Positions 47,563 to 58,677 of a stretch of 64,000 nt of DNA are shown piece after piece (within the stretch, counting starts at the first letter, position 1; each line of letters begins with the position of its first letter). A program made the translations under genes and the position numbers. Source of the stretch: Emmonsiellopsis sp. PD_33 (lineage: Eukaryota; Ascomycota; Eurotiomycetes; Onygenales; Ajellomycetaceae); assembly GCA_032988165.1 (NCBI GenBank), contig JANTQF010000152.1, positions 1-64,000 on the forward strand, given 5' to 3'. The notes under the pieces were generated by a model. It saw only the letters and a program-made list of their open reading frames with translations. It searched no databases and was not told where the DNA came from.

Positions 47563-48997
47563 ATGTCTACCAGGACAAGAGATAAAAGCAACATCCTCAA
47601 ACCCTTTCTTACCTTCCTACAAGCTGAAAACCTCTCATAACACAACAATGAATTCCAAACTGCAGGATACCTCCATTGGAGCCCATAATCAGGGCCCTGG
47701 TGATGTCTGCCAACTATCACCTGAACTGTGGGATGTCATCCAATGAATGCTTCACCTGATCCCTGCTGATGAAGTCCCAGGAGCTCAGGATAGTATCTTT
47801 CAAGCCATCTTGTGTGACTACAAGGCTACAACTGAGCAGATGAGGGATACTGTCTGTCATGAGAATGTGCAATCCATTCAGGTGAACAAGAAATCCATCA
47901 TGAAGTTAGTGGATGATCTGCATAATGTCTGAATCTAGAACAATGCTCTTGAGGAGGAATTCACCAATGCACACTGAAATCAGGTGAACTCAGAATTGAT
48001 CCTGTATGACTAGATCTTCAATCTTCAATATTGGGTAAGGGAATGATCCAACAGTCTCTTTCTGTCTGTATGAACCACTGATGGACTGATCATCCTTACA
48101 CTGGACATCAGCACTCTGACTGAACATGATCTACCATTGGGGTGAATGGCTGAGTAAAGGGATGACAATTAGAAGAATGAACCACCTGCTTCAGGATATA
48201 TCAAAATGTCTGAGATGGCAAAACCCTCAATGTATGATGGGCTGTGTAAGGATGATGCAGCTGTGTGATGAGTTACCAAGATGGAAGCTTACTTTTGGAA
48301 TGAGCAGAAGCTCACAGGAAAGAACTCTATGAGTTGTCAGAAGGCCTTTAGGGGTGCTGACTTGCTTCATGGGAGTGCTAAAAACCTTTGGAAGAGCCTT
48401 GAGAAACTCTATTTGGATGATCCACTTAACTACTCCCTTCCTAAGATGTGGGAGGATTTTGCACACTGGGTCATTAGGAACTTTGAAGAACTAGATGCTG
48501 ATGTGAAGCACAATAAATGATTCATGAATCTTCACCAAATCAAGAACCTGATGTTGTACTATACTGATTTCAATAGGTTATACAATGAGGTGACCCTACA
48601 ACTCCTGCCTCAGAACCTACTGGATTTCTTTATCATGTTTGTGTCTGATATCATGAAAAGTGAATGGAATTATTTGGATGTTTACCTGAAGACTGTTCAG
48701 GAAGCCTACAACATCCTTTTCTGTTGGAAAACTGTCCTAAAGTACTCAAATTCAGTGAACTATACTTCCAGGAACATGCACACTCCTGCAGCAGTGCCAT
48801 ACAATCCTGATGCCATGAATATTGATCTTAATGTGATTGTTGAAGCTCCAAATCCTCCAAAGAAGAACAGCCAAGCCTGGAAACCATGGTGCAAGAGGCA
48901 TAAAGCCTGTTTTCATTGCAGTTGTCTGAATCATGGCATCCAGACTTGCCCCACAAATCCTAAGAATAAGGAAGCAAAAAACTTGCAGGATCAGTAA
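47563..48997 (+). pseudogene. Gypsy-D gag, decayed
   Basis: The ATG at 47,563 opens MSTRTRDKSNILKPFLTFLQ. Frame-matched pieces follow: KLTGKNSMSCQKAF, SLEKLYLDDPLNYSLPKMW, YYTDFNRLYNEVTLQLLP and TVQEAYNILFCWKTVLKY. The end has a complete-looking zinc knuckle, CFHCSCLNHGIQTC (CX2CX4HX4C), near 48,907-48,950. Long open stretches remain (48,281-48,997), so decay is lighter than in Gypsy-A, B and C. Confidence 0.8.
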
Positions 48998-49179
48998 GTC
49001 CTGGAGCACTCACTGATCAGTTGTGGAAAGCCTTGTAGGTTCCTGAACTGAAGGACCTGCATGATCTGCTGGACCCTGTGAATGTGGGATGATGACTAAT
49101 GGAATTAGGGAAGGAAGTTGATGAGTTGGGGGAACACTTGAATGTAGTTGGAGGGGAGTTGCTAACATATTCAGGCCTT

Positions 49180-52100
49180 GTCAGAACTGACTGTATGGTG
49201 CTTGTCTGAGCACTAGCTGATATGGGTGCTTCCATGGTCTACATTGGAGATCATATCTCATGCCAATTACTGGAGGCCTTGTGCATGGAGGACCCCAAGT
49301 GGGTAAAACTTCCAGACAAAAAATGAATCCTCTTGCCCACCCAAATCAAATTCCCCCTGCACTTTGGGGGATGGTCCTGTTGGATCTAGGTGTGTGAGCT
49401 TGCTAATGTTAAATATGATCTCATCTTAGGATTAGATTGGTTCAAATGATTTAATCTGAACATTGATTGGGTGATGTGCTGCATGAGGTTAACTAACAGA
49501 AAGAAAAAGGTTCATGAAATTCTTCCTCATGATATGCAATGCATGTTTGGTGCTCCTCAGGTTGAAGACCTCAATCTCATAATGTCCCATTAGATATATT
49601 GAATGGGCTGTAAGGGCCATGTGGAGATGATGTTGTACATTATGCAGCAAAAGAACAAACCTGAGAAACTGCCCATGCTAATTGATTTTAGGGAGGAGAA
49701 ATGTATGAAAGCCCTGCTATCCAAATATAGTGATGTCTTCTGAACTGCCTTGTTGCTGAAGTTACTACCTGAATGAGAATTCATTCATAAGATTGACATT
49801 AAGGACTCATAACTAATTAACATTAATGTGTATCCTCTCTTGCAGGTGCATTTGGAGGAACAGCAATGACAGATTAAAGAACTGCTGAAATGGGGCCTCA
49901 TATGATTCTCCTTAAGTTCATGGGGGTTTCTGGTGCTTTTTGCAAAGAAACCTCATGGTGAATGGTGCATGTGTATCAACTATTGAGTGCTTAACTTGGT
50001 TATGAAAAAGAACAGCTATTCCCTCCTGCAAATTCAATAGCAGCTTGACATCATGGGTGATGTAAAATATCTCATGAAGATCAACCTTTTGTCTGGCTTC
50101 TACCAAGTTTGTGTGGGAGAGATATCTATTCTGAAGACTGCCTTTAATACCCAATGGGGTAAATTCAAGTGGACTGTGCTACTAATGGGTCTCACAAACA
50201 CACCCACCACATTTCAGATGATGATGAATACTGTCCTGTGAGAAGGGAATAGCTGCTGATGTCTAGTATATTTAGATGACATTCTGATCTTTTCCAACTC
50301 ATATGAAGAGCATCTCAAACATGTTGAGTATATTCTCTTGATGCTGAAGGCACAAAAGCTCTATGTGAAACCCTCAAAATGTTAATTTGGAATGCAGGAA
50401 ATGGAGTTTGTAGGCTACATTATTGGGGGAGGAAAGATCAGACCCTTACCTGAGAAAATTGAAGTGATTTTGAATTGGCCAAGGCTGTGGAATGTCCATC
50501 ATATCAGGCAGTTCTTGGGCCTTGTGTCATATTATTATCACTTTGTGAAGGGATTTGCTGCTCTGGCAGCCCCTCTGTCAGATCTGCTGAAGGAAATAGA
50601 TGAGCTGTTGCACAAGAAGAAATTTTGATTGATAGTCTGGAACATGTTGTGTGAGGAAGCCTTCATCAGGCTGTGTGAATGTATGACAACCTCACCTGTC
50701 CTCATACAGCTGAACTGAACAAAAGCTTTCATGATCAAGACTGACACCTCTAAGTGGGTAATTGGGTGTGCCCTGTTGCAAGAAGGCCTGGATGGGAAAC
50801 TCCACCCAGTTGTGTATAACAGATGAAAGCTCTTGGGTGCTGAACTGAACTATTCAGTACATGAGAAAGAACTTCTTGTGATATAACACACACTGTGCAT
50901 ATAGCACTGATATATTAAAAACAATTGGTAGATAATAGTAGTTACAGATCATGAGAGCCTCATGTATCTTTATATCACAAAATATTCATTGAAGTATCTT
51001 GCATGATGGGTATCTGAGTTCCAAGAATATGACATCCTCCTCAAATATTACAAGGGGATAGAAGTGGTTATTTCTGATGCCATTAATTGTAGATCTAACT
51101 TCATGGGAGAGGGTCCTGTGAACCTTGCACAAGGAGAGATTGTCTTGAATGCCATTGAGGGTTTAGATGAAATGGAATGGTATGAGGCTATACTCAAAAG
51201 ACTTAGTGTAAATGAAGAACTGAAGGACCTAAAGCTTGCATGTGTCATTGAGAAAATGTGTGAGCTTATGAAGCTGAGAAAATTGGAGAATGATGTTGTG
51301 CTGTATTGCAACCTTAGTTATGCTGAGACTCTCTATCTCAAGCCTTTATTCTGCTGAGACTTAGTTGCCTAATTACACTGTGAGTTTGGACATCTTGGGA
51401 GTCCTGGTCTGCTAGGTGTCTTGCAAACATGTACCTACTGACTGGGCATGGAAAATGATATCCAAGATTTTGTGAAGCAGTGTCCAAACTGCCAGGTGAC
51501 ATGGGGCTCTAAGTCAGGGTTGGAATGTGAAGAAGCATAGCATCAAGTTAGTAATATGATTTGGCCTTTTGAATATTAGGGGATTGATCTTATTGGCATT
51601 CTTTCTTGCATGCCAAATGGGAACTGCTGGATAATCACAGCCATTGATTATATGACTGGCTGGCCTCTGGTGAAAGCTGTTCCTGATGTGATGGAGGAGA
51701 TGATTGCCTGGTTTTTGCATGAAGACATTTACATGAATTATAGTATGCTATGAGAGATCCTAATGGACAATGGGGTGAATCTAGTGGGAGGAGATGTCAG
51801 ACACTTTATGGTGCAACTGCAGATAAAGCACTGCATGATAATACCTTACCACCTGTGTACTAATAGAAAGGTAGAGAAATTGAATGGGATTCTAGGTCAG
51901 ATGCTGATGAAATATCTCATGGGGAAGCTAATAAGGTTGTGGGATGAATATCTTCTGTAAATGCTTTTTATGACATAGGTTTATCAACACTCCATCATGA
52001 AGTGCTTGCTGTTCTATCTTTTGTATGGCCTGCAACCTTGCATCCTGGGGGATGTGTCTGATTTGGTGGGGGAGGATCTGGTGATAGACAATGCTGAGCT

Positions 52101-52830
52101 AAGGATAAAAGCCATTATGAATGTGTGGGCTCAGGCAAATGAGTTGCTGCTTAATTGTGTGATCTGTTTGAAAAGGATCAGGAATTCTCTTGTGATGAAG
52201 AGTAGCATTAAGGAAGGATAATGGGTCCTTGTCTGAAATAAGGGGCCTAAAAAATTTCAGCCAAGATGGTTTGGGTCATATTGGGTGATAAAAGCTCACC
52301 TGCTTGGCACATATGCACTTGAGGAATCAGGGGGCCAAGTCCTACAACATCTCATTAATAGCTCATGACTGGTGGAGGCTGAAATGGACAATCCTGAGGA
52401 ATTATGATTATCTGTGGTGATTTCATCTGCACTAAAGAAAAAGGGCATCACAATTGAGAAGCCCTTGGAAGTCAGAGAAATCATCAATGTGTATGAACCA
52501 GATGACATCACTTACTTGGAACTTTTAACTATCACATGAAAGGAATGGGAGGCCTTGGAAGCTGCAGGGCACCCATGTGAACTGATAAGTGATGAAATGA
52601 TAGCAGGCTACATGATCCTCAGATGCTACTAGTGCTAGAGGGGAGGCTGGAAAAAACAAAAAGAAAAATATGATCAACTTGCATGTAGGTTGAGTCACAG
52701 AAAATGGGATTCAGAGAGGGATTTGACTGTCTATATCAGTTCATCCACAGAATTAATGGAGGATGAATCTTTGGAAGCATCAGTAGATATGCTGGATCAA
52801 GCTGATGAAGCTTGAGGGGATGCCTGAGAG
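49180..52830 (+). pseudogene. Gypsy-D pol: protease, RT, RNase H, integrase
   Basis: Protease reads ALADMGASMVYIGDHIS near 49,207-49,260; the catalytic DTG is DMG, an ACG-to-ATG change at a CpG. RT is at about 49,850-50,630 with FAKKPHGEWCMCINY, LLSGFYQVCV, intact YLDD (50,269-50,280) and YYHFVKGFAALAAPLSDLL. RNase H is at about 50,720-51,060. Integrase has a CPNCQ zinc site (HHCC), GIDLIGIL, ITAIDYMTGW and IIPYHLCTNRKVEKLNG. It ends in a GPY/F-type module (GPKKFQPRWFGSYWVI). No chromodomain is visible. Stops are mostly TGA from CGA or TGG, plus some TAG. Confidence 0.84.
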
Positions 52831-53160
52831 TCAGATAAAGTTAGCTTCTCAGGACTGTTTGCTGTAGTGATTTGAACTGATAGAGTTGTGTGACAGTATA
52901 ATCATATGGGATGGAGGATAGATGTGTAAATATATGCTCTCTGCTGAATCTAGTCATTTTTGCCATTGTTTTGTTCCTGCAATTTCCTTTGTATGGGTAT
53001 GGTGTTCTTTTCAAATAGTTAGTAGAAGTTGCATGAATTAGAAAGGGGAAGCTGGAAAACATGATCTCATATTTTTAGACTGTGGGGCTATAAGGGCTAT
53101 TCCCCAAAAATCTAACTACATGCATGAAAAATGAATAAGGATTTTAAAATCATAGAAAAA

Positions 53161-53184
53161 TTTTTTTTTTTTTTTTTTTTTTTT
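53161..53184 (-). repeat. Poly(A)24 on the antisense strand inside Gypsy-D
   Basis: Twenty-four consecutive T on the plus strand, hence a poly(A) on the minus strand, right after the minus-strand reading frames end. It resembles a captured mRNA tail. Confidence 0.7.
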
Positions 53185-53209
53185 GGGCAGGAAGTAGGGC
53201 TGTGTGAGC

Positions 53210-55298
53210 CTAAAGCTTGGGAGCCTTGAGAATCTTGTGATGATACTTGAGTGTGCAAATGATACTCTCTGCCTCAGTCAGAGTGTGAGTGACCTCCTGC
53301 ACATTGTTGGTAGGTAGATGCTTGGACAGGATGATGTACTTGTTCTGTGAAGTCCTGTGAGAGGGTGTTATAATAGTAGGTGAGAATGTCAGGGAAGATG
53401 GCATGGAGGCCAGGGGGGCAGCAGACTTGTGGTGGATTTCTTTGGGTAAATCCAGGTTCATTGCATGGGGGCTGGGGACAGTGTGGTAGACCATGACAGC
53501 AGTAGGGGTAGATGGTATGGATGAATGGGCTGGGGTGTATGTGGCAGACTTGACTCCAAGCTGGAAGATTTGAACTGGGAACTTGAGCACTAAATTGGGT
53601 GAATGACCCTTATTGGTCTCTGAGGGCTTAGTGGCCATAGAATCCTTATTGTCTGTAAGGAGGTTCATACATTTAGTGATGAAATCAGGGGTAGCTGGGT
53701 GCACACTGAAGAAATAATGCTCCTTAATCTCCTTCTTGTAGCCATCTATTCTTTGTTAGTATGATTGGCAAGTGTCATGAGAGGGGGGTCATACAGAAAG
53801 TGCACTTGCTTGCCTGGCTATTTCAGAGGCAACAAGTGCAGATGAAGTATGTCACAGTGCCAGACAGGGAGATGATACACTATGGGAATGGGCCTAGGCC
53901 CTTCCTGTATTAATTTGTGCAAGGAGTGACTACCTCCTTGCTGTGTGTATAAATAAGAATTGCTGTGCAATTTGGGCCTAATAGTTTGATTGGCTTTTAG
54001 TGAAGGATGAGGCCATTGTCCAGAAGCCATTACAAGATGCATATAGAGACTGAACTGAAAGACTTGCTGAGGCTTAAGGGTAAATGAAAGAAGACATTCT
54101 CAAAAGGTAGTAAATCATCAGCCTTTAGGAGCATGGGAATTATCTCTCAGACTGAATGGCTGGGTGAAGGGAGTCTGTGTATCTAGATGTTATGCTCCAT
54201 AAACTTGCTGTTGTTCTTATAATTGTGTAAGTTCCTATCTTACTCTAAATATCAGTGATGATAGGTGGGGGCAGCAATTGCCTGACTATGAAAGTGTTAG
54301 GTATTATATGACACATAGTGGTTTCAGTCTTTCATTGAAATGTGGAGAGGGCAGAGGTTCAGGGAAGTTGGATGTTCAGGCAGGTAATGATTGAGCTAGT
54401 TGCTAATGAGGAACATGTAGACAGGGGTGGTTATTGTGTGAGCAAGAGTAGGAGTTTTCATGGTTGGAGGAGTCAGAGGCATGTGAGAGTGGAGGAGGGA
54501 AGACTTAGAGTAGGAGGCCTGGGACCAGGGCAAGTAGCTGTAGGTTGCATGAGAGGGAGCAAGGTTTGCCCCTAGAGCTCCTTCAATCTGGTGATCCCAT
54601 AGGATTGTGCCTAACAGGTGTTAGCAAGGCACTGCTAGAGGAAAGATGGACTGTGTAACTTATGGAGATTAATATTACCTGGAGAATTCTCTTTAGAATT
54701 GTTGGGGAAAGAAAAGAGGCTTCCATGATCATAATTGACATCTTTGCCTGTGACTGTGCATAGGTTGTTCAACTTGATGATGCCCTTATGGTTAGGGAGC
54801 TAATTATGAATCTTATAAAGTGTGTGGATAATAGTTGTGTTGGTGGAGTCCTGCAGTTTTAGATTGCTAATTTTATGAGCTTAATGAACTAATCATAATC
54901 ATAGGATGATGCTATCATTGAGAGGGGGATGTGCCTTGAGTATGACTTAGATGAATGCAGGACCTGGCAAGTATTTATATTTATCATAGAATCTCAGAGT
55001 CAGAGGGAGGGGTAATATACTGGTTAGAATGTCTGGTAGACTGTGAGAATGTGAGAGACTGGTGTGGGACCCTACATAAATTTGCTGGTGTTGTGAAGAT
55101 GGACCTGCAGTAGGGCTGATGGACAGTTAGTACTTTATAGGGATAGGCATCTTTATATGGGGTGAGTTTAATGAGTGTGTATGTGATTATGAGATGTGAG
55201 AATGGGTGTTGTGCAAGGGGGGAGATAATTGAGAGAGAGGCAATTAAGAAGTTATTTTTCTTAAGAGGTGGGGTGGTGTGATGTTTTGTTTTGTGCAA
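53210..55298 (-). pseudogene. Antisense frames between Gypsy-D pol and its 3' LTR
   Basis: A set of minus-strand frames that look like one broken protein. A first piece (55,298-54,984) reads YKVLTVHQPYCRSIFTTP; a middle piece (54,042-53,818) reads QEGPRPIPIVYHLPVWHCDI. A third (53,704-53,210, 164 codons open) reads TPDFITKCMNLLTDN, SPNLVLKFPVQIFQLGVKSA and TEAESIICTLKYHHKILKA and ends at a stop. Their 3' end lies only about 25 bp from a 24-bp A run on the same strand (53,161-53,184). The family is unknown to me. It lies in the position used by the antisense gene of Gypsy-B but shows no similarity I can see. Confidence 0.5.
54000..54980. other. Gypsy-D 3' internal region, part without a clear frame
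   Basis: Between the first and middle antisense pieces both strands are interrupted. A plus-strand open stretch (54,342-54,575) has no family signature and is likely chance. Confidence 0.35.
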
Positions 55299-55411
55299 GG
55301 AGGGTTGGTTGCCTAGTGTTGTGGCTGAATTGGGTTAGTATGATTAGTGAATTGTGTGATTCTACCTCAGATGACTGCCTTCAGGGTAAAGTTGAGTTTG
55401 GTAGGGAAGGA

Positions 55412-55585
55412 TGTGGTTTTTAGGATCACATGACCAGCTCATATGATTATATATAGCCCTATCATGCCACCTAGCACTACTATGTACTACACCCCTTTTT
55501 GTACTACAGCTTTGCCTATCTCATTGTATATAATCACACAATCTTTTCCATAGTTTTCACACAATTAGACACCTTCAGAATCACA
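55412..55585 (+). repeat. Gypsy-D 3' LTR
   Basis: 174 bp. The two CACGTG motifs of the 5' LTR read CACATG and CATATG here. A central block of about 70 bp is identical between the LTRs. Confidence 0.88.
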
Positions 55586-55815
55586 AATGCTCCAAATAGT
55601 CTCAACAGTACCATGTAAGTGAGTAGTAGCATATAGGATATAAGGTTTATCTTATTTGAAATGGTTAGGAGTAAGTTTATATTTTCATTCAAGAAAATGA
55701 GTAAAGGTTCAATATTCTGCAATATTATTCCCATAATAAGGCTTAGAATCTCTAGTCTTAATTTTATGAGATCTAGTTAAAAATAGACCTTCTTGATTTC
55801 AATTTGGTGGTGTGT
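55586..55815 (-). pseudogene. Gypsy-B2 gag, continuation after Gypsy-D
   Basis: Collinear with 32,695-32,915 of copy 1: the shared text includes ATATAGGATA, TTAGGAGTAAG and GACCTTCTTGATT. It is bounded by the AATG target copy on the left and by the start of Gypsy-E at about 55,816. The N-terminal end of this gag lies beyond Gypsy-E. Confidence 0.8.
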
Positions 55816-56629
55816 TGTGGTGGGGATCCACCATCAGGTCGGGTCAATTTTTCACTGAGGCTTTTCACCACCAAGCACAGCCATGAAGATAGATATTTTC
55901 CTTTTGTTGCAAGACTTCATCTGTTCATTCATGGATTTCTCATGCATATGTATGCTTCTTTGAGATAGATCTTTTGTTTCTTTTGTATGTTACCTTATCA
56001 TTCTATTACTATGTTGTTTTGTACTATAGATTGCCAATACATTCCTCTGCTTTGACATTAATATCAATTCTTTTCTTGTGTTTGCTGCTGCCCTGTTCAG
56101 TGCTGCCTGACACACATACCCTGTCCCTACTTCATTGGTGTGCATGATTGGAAATCATGAATGAATGAATAAATGGCAGTGTTGATACAGATGACTATGC
56201 TGAGTTCTTTTCCCCTTTTTCCTTTTCTTTTGTTGAGTGTGCTGCTCAATGCAATTCTCTTATTTCAATTTGTGATAGGCCCATTTGGTTGGAGTGGGCC
56301 CACAGCCTTGTGGCTGTGCTAATAGCAATACTGTCAGAAGAAAACTTCAAAGAATGGACCTGCTGAACTATCAAATCCATCAAGCTGTTCCTCAACAAAT
56401 GCAGACTCTAGTGAGAAGAAAAATCTGCAGTAGATCTTGCAGTTCCTTCTCTTCCTTGAGTCCCTAAATCTCTACCTGCAAAAAGATACAGATATTGCCA
56501 CTATTATTGACCTGTTTCTCATTTGTGAATGAGAGCCACTTATCTATTTGTTTCTCCATCAATATATACCTCCTAAGCATGCTTGGTTGGACTTCATCAC
56601 ATATCATTGAACTCAGTCAGGAAAAGCAC

Positions 56630-58560
56630 CAGCTCTGCCACCAAAAATTGAGATCAACAGTGAGAAGATGTTCAGCTCTACCAATTCCTCATCAGGCCTG
56701 CCTATGCCTAGCAGTGCCTTGCCTCCTGAAAGTGGAATGGTTTATCAGCAGCTTGTCATGCCCATGCTGGTTCCTGGATCCCTCAGAGCCCCCTCTTTTG
56801 ATGGGAAGGATGTCACTCAGTTTGTCAACCAGTTTGATGCTGTGCTGAAGCTGCACCATATTCCTAAGGATAAAGCCTTGATGGTGTTGTACAACTATTA
56901 CTCTATGAAACTGCAAGGCCATGTGGATTGGCTGGTGAAGGACCTGCAAACCTGGATGAAAGTTAAGGCTAGATTGGTGTCAGAGTTCTGGCAGAATGAT
57001 GCTCATCAGCAGATGTACAACCAAACCTACCTGAATGCCCTGTCTAGCTTCAAATAATCTTCCAGCTGAGACATTCTCACTTTCTGCTGCCAATTCCACA
57101 CCATTGCTGAGCCACTGATTAGCTGGAATGAAATCCAGGAATCTCTTGCCTGCCAGTTGTTCTTATGAGGCCTGCCTGATGGAGTTCACAAGAAGGCTTT
57201 TTGCAAGGCTAGGTTTAACCAAAACAACCCATCTGAGTGGAAGATTTCAAAGGTTTGTGAAGCCACAGCTGAATCTCAGGAAGTCAAGGAAAAGATAACC
57301 TAAATGATTATGTCTGACCTGGGTTCTCATATGATGCTGCCCACTCAACTGCCTCCTACTCAGCCTGTCTTCAATCTGCCCACCTTGGCTGTGCTAAGAC
57401 CTCAAGTGGCCCCTTCTGCACCACCTGCTTCTTCTGATCCAGCTCCAAGGAATTTGAATGACAGCCTGCTTGAGTCTCTTGTCAATTGAATGGATGCACT
57501 GTTGCTGGCCATTACTAGGTTTCAACAGCAGAGAAATATGCAACAGCTGGCTATGGTGCTGTGCATTCTCACCAATCAAGGATCTATTGATCCTGCTCAA
57601 GATCTTGCAAATGTTTCCTATTATGAGATGCAGTGTGGCCCTGATGGTCCATATTGACCTAGGTCTAGAAGCATGTCACAATATGATCACCCTCCTCATG
57701 CTTGTTGGGGCTGCAGCAACTTGTCTCATATGCTTCCTCAGTGCCTCTGAATTGATAAGCTAATCAATCAAGAAAAGATCCATCAAAATAGAATGGGTGA
57801 ATACTTTGATAGACATGTGATGCAGTGCAGCCTGAAGATCAATGTGAATCAGTATGAACCTCACATTGTCACCATCAAGTGTGCCCTTAAGTAGAGATCT
57901 GCACCTCCCATTGTCCCATCAGCAGCAAAACTCTGCAATGATGATAGCATCCTTGTTTCCTCTAATAGCAGTCCATTACTGGCAGTCAATTTTATTAGCA
58001 TATGTGATGTCAGATTTGAGAGCAGCATGGAAGAGGGCAACTCAGATAGCAAGATGGAAGGGGCTACTAGCATGATGGCTGCTCAGGCAGCTACTGGAAA
58101 TAGTAAGGGCAAAGGGTCAGCTGCTGACAAGAATTGATCTACACTCTCTGGCTGAATTGAAAAGGAGAAAGCCCTATCTTCCACCCACTCTTGAAGGGTC
58201 AGTCACTATTCAGATGGCTCCCAAAAATCTGTTTCATTTGCTGAGGACATTATCTTGCCTTTACCTGATCCTGACAATTCACAAACCCTTCATGATGGCC
58301 AGCTGCAGGAAGAAATGCCAACTCAGCTGATTAATGAAGCTATACCTGATGCTGAGATGGCTAAAGCACCTGAGATCCAAAAGAAAACCATCCTCTACCA
58401 TCCCAGAAAACCTAAAGGACCCAAGCTCTCTGTTGAAATGAAGGACAAGGAGAATCATGCTACTGTAACCCAGACTGTCTTTGAGAAAATCATATGTCAA
58501 GAGATCACAGGAATTTAGCTTAAGAATATTATGGCCTGCTCTGCTCAGCTGCAGCAGACA
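56630..58560 (+). pseudogene. Gypsy-E gag, decayed
   Basis: Long open stretch 56,668-57,057: PGSLRAPSFDGKDVTQFVNQ, DAVLKLHHIPKDKALMVLYN and QTWMKVKARLVSEFW. This is the capsid pattern of fungal Gypsy gag. After a stop it continues with QFHTIAEPLISWNEIQES and GLPDGVHKKAF. The 3' part contains the acidic NEAIPDAEMAKAPEIQKK region (58,255-58,518). A zinc knuckle was not found. Confidence 0.75.
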
Positions 58561-58677
58561 TTCTTTCAGAATCTTCCAGCTAAAGTTCAGCAGCATATAA
58601 TTGAGGAAGAATCTGCCAGAGTCTCCTTTGTTCAGCCCTTCCACCATGTCTCAGAATATGACCCTTGATGGAACCTG

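Larger units (their letters stand above)
47080..55585 (+). mobile_element. Gypsy-D, full-length element with antisense frames and internal poly(A)
   Basis: 174-bp LTRs (47,080-47,253 and 55,412-55,585) begin TGTGG and end CACA. The flanking AATG (47,076-47,079 and 55,586-55,589) is a 4-bp target duplication; joining the flanks restores Gypsy-B2 gag in line with copy 1. TGGTAGC at 47,256-47,262 is a plausible primer site, and GGTAGGGAAGGA just before 55,412 is the polypurine tract. gag and pol are on the plus strand; about 2.5 kb between integrase and the 3' LTR holds antisense frames. Confidence 0.9.
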
